A stretch of DNA of 64,000 bases, taken from Caballeronia sp. SL2Y3 (GTDB taxonomy: Bacteria > Pseudomonadota > Gammaproteobacteria > Burkholderiales > Burkholderiaceae). Location of the stretch: assembly GCF_022879575.1 (NCBI RefSeq), contig NZ_CP084260.1, positions 310,001 to 374,000 on the forward strand, in the 5' to 3' direction. A model generated the notes under the pieces. It had not been told where the DNA came from and made no database searches. It was given only the letters and a program-made list of their open reading frames with translations. A program made the translations under genes and the position numbers. Position 1 is the stretch's first letter. The number at the start of each line of letters is the position of its first letter. Below, in pieces: positions 38,016-48,899 of the stretch.

Positions 38016-38594
38016 TTGAACAAGCTTTCGATGATCGCCGCCGGCATGCTCGCAGCCGGCCTGTCCTTCAGCGCGATGGCCGCTGACACGTATCAGCTCG
38101 ACCCGAACCACACGTATCCGAGCTTCGAGGCAGACCACTTCGGCGGCGTGTCGACGTGGCGCGGCAAGTTCAACAAGAGCAGCGGCACTGTCGTGCTCGA
38201 CCGCGCCGCGAAGACCGGCACGGTGGACGTCACGATCGACATGTCGTCGGTCAACACGGGCAACGCCAAGCTCGACGAGCATCTGCAGAAGCCGGAATTC
38301 TTCGACGCCGCCAAGTACCCGACGGCCGTGTACAAGGGCACGTCGATCAAGTTCGACGGCGACAAGCCGTCCGAAGTCGTCGGCACGCTTACGATGCACG
38401 GCGTGACGAAGCCGCTGAACCTGAAGATCGAAAGCTTCAAGTGCTTCGTGAACCCGATGATGAAGAAGGAAGTCTGCGGCACGGAAGCGACGGGGACGTT
38501 CGATCGCGGCGACTTCGGCGTGGACTACGGCAAGTCGTACGGCTTCAGCCTGAAGACGGTGCTGCATATCCAGGCTGAAGGCGTGAAGCAGTAA
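38016..38594 (+). CDS. YceI family periplasmic protein, copy 2
   Basis: 192 residues from a TTG start; AGGAGA lies five bases upstream and the signal peptide ([15 protein letters not shown], cleavage after AMA near residue 23) begins exactly there. The mature protein has the classic [18 protein letters not shown] and [20 protein letters not shown] blocks of YceI. The two Cys near 139 and 150 might form a disulfide. It follows copy 1 by 58 bases; the two copies are only distantly similar. A terminator shared with secF follows. Confidence 0.92.
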   Translation: MNKLSMIAAGMLAAGLSFSAMAADTYQLDPNHTYPSFEADHFGGVSTWRGKFNKSSGTVVLDRAAKTGTVDVTIDMSSVNTGNAKLDEHLQKPEFFDAAKYPTAVYKGTSIKFDGDKPSEVVGTLTMHGVTKPLNLKIESFKCFVNPMMKKEVCGTEATGTFDRGDFGVDYGKSYGFSLKTVLHIQAEGVKQ

Positions 38595-38622
38595 GTCTCG
38601 GCGCATCGCGCGAGAGAAACGA

Positions 38623-38652
38623 AAAGGGCCGGTCATCGAGACCGGCCCTTTT
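38623..38652. terminator. Bidirectional terminator between yceI and secF
   Basis: AAAGGGCCGGT pairs with ACCGGCCCTTT (11 bp) around a seven-base loop. A and T runs lie on both sides, so it can serve both convergent transcripts. Confidence 0.88.
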
Positions 38653-38674
38653 GCTTTTGCGCTGGAAAGAAGCG

Positions 38675-39625
38675 TTAAACCTGAGCGCCCGCGTTCGGGT
38701 CGTTCGGATCGTACTTGTCCTTCTTTTCCTTGATCAGATCTTCACGCTTGACGCCGAACCACATGGCGAGCGCGGCGGCAACGAACACCGACGAATAGAT
38801 ACCGAACAGAATACCCACGGTCAGCGCGAGCGCGAAGTAGTGCAGCGTCGGACCGCCGAAGAAGAACATCGAGAGCACCATCATTTCGGTACAGCCGTGC
38901 GTGATGATGGTCCGCGACATCGTGCTGGTAATGGCATGGTTGATGACTTCGATCACCGTCATCTTGCGCTGCTTGCGGAAGGTCTCGCGAATCCGGTCGA
39001 AGATAACGACCGACTCGTTCACCGAATAGCCGAGCACCGCGAGAATCGCCGCGAGCACCGAGAGCGAGAACTCCCACTGGAAGTAGGCGAAGAAGCCGAG
39101 AATGATCACCACGTCGTGCAGGTTAGCGATGATGCCGGCCACCGCGTACTTCCATTCGAAGCGGAACGACAGGTAGATCACGATGCCGATCACGACGCAC
39201 GCCAGCGCGGCGAGCCCGTTGGTCACGAGCTCCTTGCCGACCTGCGGCCCGACGAACTCCACGCGCTGCAAGCTGACTTGCGCGTCGTTCGACTTGAGCG
39301 CGCTCATCACCTGATCGCTCTGCTGCGCGGAGGTCAGGCCCTGCTTGAGCGGCAGGCGGATCAGCACGTCGCGCGAGGTGCCGAAGTTCTGCACTTGCGC
39401 GTCGCCGTAACCGAGCTTCGCCATGGTGGCGCGCACCGGTTCGAGCGGCACGGCCTGCGGATACTGCACTTCGATGACCGTGCCGCCGGTGAACTCGACC
39501 GACAGATGCAGCCCGCGATGCACGAGGAAAAAGACGGCCGCGAGGAACGTGATGAGCGAGATCGCGTTGAAGATCAACGCGCGCTGCATCAGCGGCAAGT
39601 CGCGGCGAATGCGGAAGAATTCCAT
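38675..39625 (-). CDS. secF: Protein translocase subunit SecF
   Basis: 316 residues, six membrane helices. With SecD it uses the proton gradient to pull proteins through SecYEG. Visible blocks: first helix about 15-37, the periplasmic P1-like loop with VEFTGGTVIEVQYP (about 48-61), and the helix pair with GYSVNESVVIFDRIRETFR near 205-223. Last gene of yajC-secD-secF. Confidence 0.97.
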   Translation of the reverse strand: MEFFRIRRDLPLMQRALIFNAISLITFLAAVFFLVHRGLHLSVEFTGGTVIEVQYPQAVPLEPVRATMAKLGYGDAQVQNFGTSRDVLIRLPLKQGLTSAQQSDQVMSALKSNDAQVSLQRVEFVGPQVGKELVTNGLAALACVVIGIVIYLSFRFEWKYAVAGIIANLHDVVIILGFFAYFQWEFSLSVLAAILAVLGYSVNESVVIFDRIRETFRKQRKMTVIEVINHAITSTMSRTIITHGCTEMMVLSMFFFGGPTLHYFALALTVGILFGIYSSVFVAAALAMWFGVKREDLIKEKKDKYDPNDPNAGAQV

Positions 39626-39643
39626 GTTTCGTTTCTCCGGGGC

Positions 39644-41725
39644 TCAGGGCTTAACCGACTGGCCCGGTTTCTGTTGATCGATGCCGGGGCCCGAGCGGCG
39701 GCGCACGGTCGGCTTGCCGGTGCGCGGGGCCGTCTGAGCGCTTGCGCGCGGCGCGGCCGCTGCGGCGCGCGCCTTGGCCTTGCTGCGGGCGGCCGGAACG
39801 ACTTCTTCGACGACCGCTTCGTCGTCCTGCTGCGCGGCCAGATACGCCGCAGCGGCGGATTCGGCGCTCGCGCCTTCCGGACGCCACACTTGACCGATAG
39901 CCAGCGACTTCAGCTTCTTCTTGCCGCCGTACCACAGGTTCACGAGACCGCGCGAGAAGAACACGGCCGAGAACATGGAGGTCAAAATGCCGATGCAGTG
40001 CACGACCGCGAAGCCGCGCACCGGACCCGAGCCGAACGCGAGCAGCGCGAGACCGGCGATCAGCGTGGTGACGTTCGAATCGAGAATGGTCGCCCAGGCG
40101 TGCTTGAAGCCTTCCTGAATCGCGGTCTGCGGCGGCGCGCCGTTGCGCAGTTCTTCGCGGATACGCTCGTTGATCAGCACGTTCGCGTCGATCGCCATCC
40201 CGAGCGCGAGCGCGATAGCGGCGATGCCCGGCAGCGTCAGCGTGGCCTGAAGCATCGAGAGAATCGCGACGAGCAGCAGCAGGTTCACCGACAGCGAGAG
40301 CATGGAGATCAGGCCGAACAGCAGGTAGTACACGATCATGAAGACGGCGATCGCGGCGAAACCGTACGTGACCGAATCGAAGCCCTTCTTGATGTTGTCC
40401 GCGCCGAGGCTCGGGCCGACGGTGCGTTCCTCGATGATGTCCATCGGCGCCGCGAGCGAGCCGGCGCGCAGGAGCAGCGCGAGGTCGGTGGCGGCCTGCG
40501 GCGTCGGCTGACCGGTGATCTGGAAGCGGTCGCCCAGTTCGGACTGGATGGTCGCGACCGTCAGCACTTCGCCCTTGCCCTTTTCGAAGAGCACCATCGC
40601 CATCGGCTTGCCGATGTTGTCGCGCGAGACCGCGCCCACCGCGCGTCCGCCTGCCGAATCGAGACGGATGTTCACGGACGGACGCTGATGATCGTCGAAG
40701 CCTGCGGACGCGTCGATGATGCGGTCGCCCGTGAAGATCACCTGCTTGCGCAGAAACACGGTGCGGTCGCCTTGCTTGAACGCTTCGTCGCCGGGAGGAA
40801 CGGCGTCGTTCGGGCCCGAGGCGTAGGTGTTGACCGGGTCCGCGAGGCGCGCTTCGAGCGTCGCCGTGCGGCCGATGATGTCCTTCGCCTTCGCCGTGTC
40901 CTGCACGCCCGGCAGCTCGACCACGATGCGGTCCGCGCCTTGTTGCTGAATCACCGGCTCGGCGACGCCGAGCTCGTTCACGCGGTTATGCAGCGTCGTG
41001 ATGTTCTGCTTGAGCGCGCCGTCCTCCACCGTCTTCTGCGTGCCCGCCGAGAAGGTGCCGACCACCTGAACGCCGTCGCCGCTCTGGCGCGTCGTCCATT
41101 GCAACTCGGAGACGCCCGTGGAAAGCAGGTTGCGCGCGTTGTCCGCGACCGCCTGATCCGAGAAATTCACGACGACCGATTGCCCCACGCGATTCACGCC
41201 GCCATCGCGAATGTTGCGATCGCGCAGAAAAGTGCGGGCGTCGGCTGCGTCCGAATCGAGCTTCTTGTTCAGCGCGCCGGCCATGTCCACCTGAAGCAGG
41301 AAGTGCACGCCGCCGCGCAAGTCGAGACCGAGGTACATCGGCAGCGCGTGCAGGGCCGTCAGCCAGCGCGGCGAGGCGCTCTGCAGATTCAGCGCGACAA
41401 TGTATTGCGGATCGGTCGGGTCGCTGTTGAGCGTTTTGGTCAGCAGGTCCTTCACGCGCAACTGCGTGTCGGTGTCCTTCAGGCGCACGCGAATGTTCGC
41501 GTTGGTCTGCGAATTGTCGAACGTGACTTCGTCCGCCGTGATGTGGCTCGCGGCGAGCGCGCCTTCCACATTCGCGAGCGTGGACGAATCCAGCTTGACG
41601 GTCGCCTTGCCGCTCGACACCTGCACGGCGGGCGCTTCGCCGAAGAAATTGGGAAGCGTGTACACGAGACCGATGACGAGCGCCACCAGCATCACGACAT
41701 ACTTCCAAAGGGGATAACGATTCAT
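39644..41725 (-). CDS. secD: Protein translocase subunit SecD
   Basis: 693 residues against about 615 in E. coli. N-terminal helix, then a large periplasmic region with LDLRGGVHFLLQVD near 110-123, and six-helix membrane bundle with DANVLINERIREELRNG near 525-541. The excess is mainly a cytoplasmic C-terminal tail (about 620-693), rich in Ala, Arg and Pro and low in complexity. Gap to secF is 18 bases. It works with SecF and YajC in late stages of export. Confidence 0.97.
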   Translation of the reverse strand: MNRYPLWKYVVMLVALVIGLVYTLPNFFGEAPAVQVSSGKATVKLDSSTLANVEGALAASHITADEVTFDNSQTNANIRVRLKDTDTQLRVKDLLTKTLNSDPTDPQYIVALNLQSASPRWLTALHALPMYLGLDLRGGVHFLLQVDMAGALNKKLDSDAADARTFLRDRNIRDGGVNRVGQSVVVNFSDQAVADNARNLLSTGVSELQWTTRQSGDGVQVVGTFSAGTQKTVEDGALKQNITTLHNRVNELGVAEPVIQQQGADRIVVELPGVQDTAKAKDIIGRTATLEARLADPVNTYASGPNDAVPPGDEAFKQGDRTVFLRKQVIFTGDRIIDASAGFDDHQRPSVNIRLDSAGGRAVGAVSRDNIGKPMAMVLFEKGKGEVLTVATIQSELGDRFQITGQPTPQAATDLALLLRAGSLAAPMDIIEERTVGPSLGADNIKKGFDSVTYGFAAIAVFMIVYYLLFGLISMLSLSVNLLLLVAILSMLQATLTLPGIAAIALALGMAIDANVLINERIREELRNGAPPQTAIQEGFKHAWATILDSNVTTLIAGLALLAFGSGPVRGFAVVHCIGILTSMFSAVFFSRGLVNLWYGGKKKLKSLAIGQVWRPEGASAESAAAAYLAAQQDDEAVVEEVVPAARSKAKARAAAAAPRASAQTAPRTGKPTVRRRSGPGIDQQKPGQSVKP

Positions 41726-41856
41726 GGGGATGGCCGAACAGAAAGTTGGCTTCGGGGGAGAGGGCGTCCGGCGTTATGCGCGACGAGCCGCTTGAGTGAC
41801 TCGTGTGACTCGGAGGGCTCGGAGCGAGGCCGCGCCGGACGCGAAAGAATCTGGCC

Positions 41857-42186
41857 TTACAGCGACTTGATGGTGCCCTTCGGGAGAATAGTCGTGACGG
41901 AGGCCTTCTGCACGGTGATTTCCGTGCCTTCGGCGATTTCGACGCCGACATACGCTTCCGACACCTTCGTCACCTTGCCGACGATGCCGCCGTTGGTCAC
42001 CACTTCGTCGCCCTTGGCCATGGCGGCCAGCATGTTGCGATGCTCCTTCTGACGCTTCATCTGCGGACGGATCATGATGAAATACAGCACCGCGAACATC
42101 AGGATCAGGGGCAGGAAGCTCATCAGGCTCGATTCCGCGCTGCCCGCGGTGGCGCCTTGTGCAAAGGCATTCGAAATGAACGACAC
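41857..42186 (-). CDS. yajC: Preprotein translocase accessory subunit YajC
   Basis: 109 residues from a GTG with GGAGA seven bases upstream; a start 16 codons further up lacks a ribosome site. One membrane helix (about 21-42, SFLPLILMFAVLYFIMIRP) is followed by a small cytoplasmic domain with KGDEVVTNGGIVGKV near 60-74. It associates with SecDF. It heads the yajC-secD-secF set; a 131-base gap separates it from secD. Confidence 0.93.
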   Translation of the reverse strand: MSFISNAFAQGATAGSAESSLMSFLPLILMFAVLYFIMIRPQMKRQKEHRNMLAAMAKGDEVVTNGGIVGKVTKVSEAYVGVEIAEGTEITVQKASVTTILPKGTIKSL

Positions 42187-42392
42187 GTTGGTCTCTCCGT
42201 TATACGTCGAAAATACGTCGAAATTGCGATTCAAAAACCGGCTTGGAAATTAGCCCGACATTCTACCACTCGCCCATGCCGGCAAGACGCCGGAATGCGC
42301 TTTGGCATCAAGCCGTTAGGCCCGCGCGCGGGCCGTTCGGGCGAGCGTTAGAAAGGTGATTGTAATGCGAGCGGCGCGACGGCTGGCGTAAG

Positions 42393-44646
<2,254 letters not shown>

Positions 44647-44725
44647 GGCTTGAAGTCGTGCGAACGAAGCTGAAAACAGGCACCAGCGCCGAACAAACCT
44701 CACATTGTACTTGCGAAGAGATTAG

Positions 44726-46924
44726 ATGCCCTTGTCCGACCGTCGCCTGTCATCCCCGGCCGATGCGCTTTCCAGCGCCGAACCTGGCGCCGCGCTCGCA
44801 GCCGCGCCGGCGGCCAAGCGCGCGAAAACCGGCGACGACGCGGCCAAGAAGGCGAAGCCCGTCGTCAAGACGGCGGACAAGCTCGCCAAGCTCGGCCTCA
44901 AGTCGGACATCGACCTCGTGTTGCATCTGCCGATGCGCTACGAAGACGAAACCTCGCTCACGCCGATCGCCGAACTGATTCCCGGCGACATCGCGCAGAC
45001 GGAAGGCATCGTGTTCGACAACGAGATTGCGTATCGGCCGCGAAGGCAGTTGCTCGTCAAGATTCACGACGACGCCGGCGACGAACTCACGCTGCGCTTT
45101 CTCAACTTCTACGGCTCACAAGTCAAGCAGATGGCCATCGGCACGCGGCTGCGCGTGCGCGGCGACGTGCGAGGCGGCTTCTTCGGGCTGGAGATGGTGC
45201 ATCCGGCGGTGCGCCCTGTCGATGGCGATACGCCGCTGCCGCAAGCGCTCACGCCTGTTTATCCGTCGACGGCGGGCATTTCGCAGGCGTATCTGCGCAA
45301 GGCGATCGACAACGCGCTTACTCGCGTCTCGTTGCCTGAGTTATTGCCGGACCCGGTGGCGCGCGCGCATCTCGCGCCGCTGAATCTGCCGGGCCTGCTC
45401 GACGCGGTGAAGACGCTGCATCATCCGCGCGCGGATTCGGACGAAACCGCGCTCATCGACGGCACGCATCCGGCGTGGACGCGCATCAAGTTCGAGGAAC
45501 TGCTCGCGCAGCAGCTGTCGCTCAAGCGCGCGCACGCCGAGCGCCGCACGCGCGCCGCGCCCGCGATGCCGCGCCGCACCGCCAGCGATGCCGATTCGCT
45601 CGTCGCGCGGCTGTTGCATGCGCTGCCGTTCAGGCTGACCGGCGCGCAGGAGCGCGTCGTCGCGGAAATCGCGGGCGAACTGACGCTCGCGCATCCGATG
45701 CAGCGGCTGCTTCAGGGCGATGTCGGCAGCGGCAAGACCATCGTCGCGGCGCTCGCGGCGGCGCAGGCCATCGACGCCGGTTATCAGGCCGCGCTGATGG
45801 CGCCGACCGAAATCCTCGCGGAACAGCACGCGCGCAAGCTGCGCGGCTGGCTGGAACCGCTCGGCGTGTCGGTGGCGTGGCTCGCGGGCAGTCTGAAGGC
45901 AAAGGAAAAGCGCGCCGCGAGCGAGGCGGCGGCGCTCGGCACGGCGCAACTCGTCATCGGCACGCACGCGATCATTCAGGACACGGTGGAATTCGCGCGT
46001 CTCGGCCTTGTGATCGTGGACGAGCAGCATCGCTTCGGCGTCGCGCAGCGGCTCGCGCTGCGGGCGAAGGCCCAAAATGCGTCCGACGGCGCGCGCAACT
46101 TCCAGCCGCATCAACTGATGATGTCCGCCACGCCCATTCCCCGGACGCTGGCCATGACGTATTACGCGGACCTCGAGGTATCCACCATCGACGAACTGCC
46201 GCCGGGCCGCACGCCGATTCTCACCAAGGTCGTGTCGGACGGGCGGCGCGACGAGATCATCGGCCGCGTGCGCGAGGCGGCGCTGACCGGGCGGCAGGTC
46301 TACTGGGTGTGTCCGCTGATCGAGGAAAGCGAGACCTTGCAGTTGCAGACGGCCGTCGAGACGTACGAAACGCTCGTTGCCGCGCTGCCCGAATTGCGCG
46401 TCGGGCTGGTTCACGGGCGGCTCGCGCCCGCCGAGAAAGCCGCCGTCATGGACGCCTTCTCGCGCAACGAAGTGCAGTTGCTCGTCGCGACCACCGTGAT
46501 CGAAGTGGGCGTGGACGTCCCGAACGCGTCGCTGATGGTGATCGAGCACGCGGAGCGCTTCGGCCTCGCGCAGTTGCATCAGTTGCGCGGGCGCGTGGGG
46601 CGGGGCAGCGCGGCGTCCGTGTGCGTGCTGATGTATTCGAATCCGCTCTCGCAGACGGCGCGCGCCCGCTTGCAGACGATGCGCGAAACCACCGACGGCT
46701 TCGAGATCGCGCGGCGCGATCTGGAAATACGCGGTCCCGGCGAATTTCTGGGCGCGCGTCAGTCGGGCGAGGCGATGCTGCGCTTCGCAAGTCTGGAGCA
46801 GGACGGCTGGCTGATCGAGCCTGCGCGCGAAGCGGCCCAACAGATGCTTGATGCTTTCCCGGAGGCCGTCGAACGGCATCTCGCCCGCTGGCTCGGCGCA
46901 CGCGAGCAGTATCTGAAGGCATAG
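44726..46924 (+). CDS. recG: ATP-dependent DNA helicase RecG
   Basis: 732 residues. Rescues stalled forks by driving fork regression. N-terminal wedge with OB fold (about 95-200), then helicase motifs: Walker A GDVGSGKT at about 331-338, DEQHRFG (motif II) near 432-438, SATPIPRT (III) near 466-473, and QLRGRVGRG (VI) near 617-625; the conserved C-terminal TRG-like tail ends the protein. An Ala/Lys-rich N-terminal extension of about 50 residues is longer than in E. coli. Confidence 0.97.
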   Translation: MPLSDRRLSSPADALSSAEPGAALAAAPAAKRAKTGDDAAKKAKPVVKTADKLAKLGLKSDIDLVLHLPMRYEDETSLTPIAELIPGDIAQTEGIVFDNEIAYRPRRQLLVKIHDDAGDELTLRFLNFYGSQVKQMAIGTRLRVRGDVRGGFFGLEMVHPAVRPVDGDTPLPQALTPVYPSTAGISQAYLRKAIDNALTRVSLPELLPDPVARAHLAPLNLPGLLDAVKTLHHPRADSDETALIDGTHPAWTRIKFEELLAQQLSLKRAHAERRTRAAPAMPRRTASDADSLVARLLHALPFRLTGAQERVVAEIAGELTLAHPMQRLLQGDVGSGKTIVAALAAAQAIDAGYQAALMAPTEILAEQHARKLRGWLEPLGVSVAWLAGSLKAKEKRAASEAAALGTAQLVIGTHAIIQDTVEFARLGLVIVDEQHRFGVAQRLALRAKAQNASDGARNFQPHQLMMSATPIPRTLAMTYYADLEVSTIDELPPGRTPILTKVVSDGRRDEIIGRVREAALTGRQVYWVCPLIEESETLQLQTAVETYETLVAALPELRVGLVHGRLAPAEKAAVMDAFSRNEVQLLVATTVIEVGVDVPNASLMVIEHAERFGLAQLHQLRGRVGRGSAASVCVLMYSNPLSQTARARLQTMRETTDGFEIARRDLEIRGPGEFLGARQSGEAMLRFASLEQDGWLIEPAREAAQQMLDAFPEAVERHLARWLGAREQYLKA

Positions 46925-46983
46925 GCCGCGAACTTGCCGGCGTTTCGTCGGTCCCTATTTGATTCGCGGTTATCGGCGCGCCG

Positions 46984-47005
46984 GTCAACGACGAGTCAAC
47001 GACGA
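46984..47005. repeat. 11-bp perfect tandem repeat before the oxyR promoter
   Basis: GTCAACGACGA occurs twice with no spacer, ending immediately before the -35 box of oxyR. Confidence 0.8.
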
Positions 47006-47006
47006 G

Positions 47007-47036
47007 TTGTCGAACCGGCATTCGCGGGTGTATAAC
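47007..47036 (+). promoter_or_regulatory. Sigma-70 promoter of oxyR
   Basis: -35 TTGTCG at 47007-47012, 18-bp spacer, -10 TATAAC at 47031-47036; the start codon is 37 bases further on. Confidence 0.6.
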
Positions 47037-47073
47037 TCAAACCTATTGAATCCATGTCTTCCATTGGTCCCCA

Positions 47074-48033
47074 ATGACGCTCACTGAATTGAAGTACATC
47101 GTCGCGGTGGCGCGGGAGCGGCACTTCGGCCGCGCCGCCGAAGCGTGCTTCGTCAGCCAGCCGACGCTGTCGGTGGCAATCAAGAAGCTCGAAGACGAGC
47201 TGAACGTGCAGATCTTCGAGCGCGGCACGAGCGAGGTCAGCGTCACGCCGATCGGCGAGCAGATCGTCACGCAGGCGCAGCGCGTGCTCGAACAGACGCT
47301 CGCGATCAAGGAAATCGCCAAGCAGGGCAAGGATCCGCTCGTCGGGCCGCTGCGTCTGGGCGTCATCTACACCATCGGGCCGTATCTGCTTCCGACGCTC
47401 GTCAAGCAGATGATCAAGTCGGTCCCGCAGATGCCGCTCATGCTGCAGGAAAATTACACGCTCAAGCTGATCGAGCTTCTGAAGCAAGGCGAGATCGACG
47501 TCGCCATCATGGCGCTGCCGTTTCCCGAAACCGGGCTGATGGTGCGCGCGCTCTACGACGAACCGTTCGTCGTCGCGATGCCGTCGGGCCACGCGTGGGA
47601 GAACCGCAGCAAGATCGACCCGGACGATCTGAAGCAGGAAACCATGCTGCTGCTCGGCAGCGGCCATTGCTTCCGCGATCATGTGCTCGGCGTCTGCCCG
47701 GAACTGATGCGCTTCTCGCAAAACGCCGACGGCATTCAGAAGACGTTCGAAGGTTCGTCGCTGGAAACGATCCGGCATATGGTCGCGAGCGGCGTCGGCA
47801 TCACGGTGCTGCCGCGCATGTCGGTCATGGAAGTGAAGCCGCACGCGCCGGGCATCGACTCCGGCCTGCTCAGTTACGTTCCGTTCGACGAACCGGTGCC
47901 GGACCGGCGCGTGGTGCTCGCGTGGCGAAAGAGTTTCACGCGGATGCCGGCCATCGACGCCATCTCCGATGCAATCGCCGCTTGCGATTTGCCGGGCGTT
48001 AAAAAGCTGGATATGCCGGTGGCGGTGAATTAA
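47074..48033 (+). CDS. oxyR: Hydrogen-peroxide-sensing regulator OxyR
   Basis: 319 residues of the LysR family. The N-terminal winged helix-turn-helix contains HFGRAAEACFVSQPTLSVAIKKLE (about 17-40, HTH). In the sensor domain the redox pair is exact: Cys199 in GSGHCFRDHV and Cys208 in LGVCPEL, the same numbering as E. coli OxyR. These form a disulfide upon oxidation and switch the protein to activation. Catalase and dps genes follow within 3 kb, the expected regulon. A terminator follows the gene. Confidence 0.96.
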   Translation: MTLTELKYIVAVARERHFGRAAEACFVSQPTLSVAIKKLEDELNVQIFERGTSEVSVTPIGEQIVTQAQRVLEQTLAIKEIAKQGKDPLVGPLRLGVIYTIGPYLLPTLVKQMIKSVPQMPLMLQENYTLKLIELLKQGEIDVAIMALPFPETGLMVRALYDEPFVVAMPSGHAWENRSKIDPDDLKQETMLLLGSGHCFRDHVLGVCPELMRFSQNADGIQKTFEGSSLETIRHMVASGVGITVLPRMSVMEVKPHAPGIDSGLLSYVPFDEPVPDRRVVLAWRKSFTRMPAIDAISDAIAACDLPGVKKLDMPVAVN

Positions 48034-48058
48034 GCGACTTCGGCTTTCCTATCCGATG

Positions 48059-48091
48059 AACCGCGCTCTCGAAAGAGGCGCGGTTTTTTTA
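48059..48091 (+). terminator. Rho-independent terminator after oxyR
   Basis: AACCGCGC pairs with GCGCGGTT, extended by TCT/AGA with a one-base bulge, around CGAA; a run of seven T follows. Confidence 0.88.
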
Positions 48092-48231
48092 TTGTGGCCA
48101 GCCTTTTATGCGGTTCTGTGATTTTTATTCAATTGCCGCTGTCACGATAAAAACGGTATGCCTCTCGTCCTAGAATTCCTGTCCGGGCGCGGCATGTCCG
48201 TCGTGCCTTAAACACAGGAACGAGAATAAGA

Positions 48232-48603
48232 ATGGGCTTTTTCCAAGCAGTTCGCGTGGCTTTGATCGAGAAATTCGCCATTTTTAACGGCCGTGCTCGC
48301 CGTTCGGAATATTGGTACTTCCAGCTTTTCGCGGGCATCGTCGCGGGTGTTGCAATGGTGCTGATGGGCATGAACGAAGATTCTCTACCCGTTATTTCGC
48401 TTGTCACGGTGGTCGTTCTGGCGCTCTTCCTGCCGAGCCTTGCAGTCACTGTTCGACGACTGCACGACACCGGCCGGTCCGGATGGTTTTACCTCGTCGC
48501 GTTCGTGCCGCTCGTCGGCGGCATTCTCGTCTTCGTCTGGACGTGTTCGCGCGGCACGGAGGGCGTGAATCGGTATGGTTCCGATCCGCTTAACGCCGCT
48601 TAA
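48232..48603 (+). CDS. DUF805 small membrane protein
   Basis: 123 residues. DUF805 (YhaH-like) proteins have a basic N-terminus with the motif FNGRARRSEYWYFQLF (about 17-32), three to four hydrophobic helices, and the motif VRRLHDTGRSGWF (about 73-85), all present. The function of the family is unknown; some members lie in stress or phage-defence settings. It lies between oxyR and catalase but is separated from both by terminator or promoter-size gaps. Confidence 0.88.
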   Translation: MGFFQAVRVALIEKFAIFNGRARRSEYWYFQLFAGIVAGVAMVLMGMNEDSLPVISLVTVVVLALFLPSLAVTVRRLHDTGRSGWFYLVAFVPLVGGILVFVWTCSRGTEGVNRYGSDPLNAA

Positions 48604-48667
48604 TCCTCGACGGCGCACTCGCGCCGTCCTCGGCGCACGCACCTATCGCATAAATAAAATTAATCGA

Positions 48668-48696
48668 ATAGCACCATCCGATAGTTTTGATAAGCT
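48668..48696 (+). promoter_or_regulatory. Possible OxyR half-sites before catalase
   Basis: Two ATAG tetrads (48668-48671 and 48681-48684) lie in an AT-rich patch together with an ATCG-N12-CGAT inverted repeat (48663-48682). They resemble the ATAG/CTAT half-sites of OxyR operators, but the CTAT partners are imperfect, so this is only a candidate. Confidence 0.3.
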
Positions 48697-48745
48697 CTGT
48701 TCCAGGAGAGCCGCCCGGCTCCGACAAGACAAGAGGAACAGAGCG

Positions 48746-48856
48746 ATGACCTCCCGCCAGCCCGCCGCATCCCGCGCCGCTTCCGCAGCAACGCCGTGGT
48801 CCGAACTGCGCGCCGTCGCGCTCGACGTTCTTGCCGCCTTCGCCCGCACCGCGTGA
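48746..48856 (+). CDS. Possible 36-residue peptide before catalase
   Basis: An ATG preceded by AGAGGAACAGAGCG opens a frame of 36 codons rich in Ala, Arg and Ser, ending in [11 protein letters not shown]. It stops 43 bases before the catalase start. No family is recognised. It could be a translated leader or chance; the ribosome site is the only positive evidence. Confidence 0.35.
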   Translation: MTSRQPAASRAASAATPWSELRAVALDVLAAFARTA

Positions 48857-48899
48857 CGCCTTCTTCATCCCAAGCCAACACAAACCACGGAGTATCACG

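Noticed and set aside
38651..42052. Very long plus-strand open frame (over 1,100 codons) antisense to secF, secD and yajC
   Set aside because: It is the mirror of high-GC third-position bias. The product is Arg/His-rich without any domain, and the minus strand carries three well-known genes.
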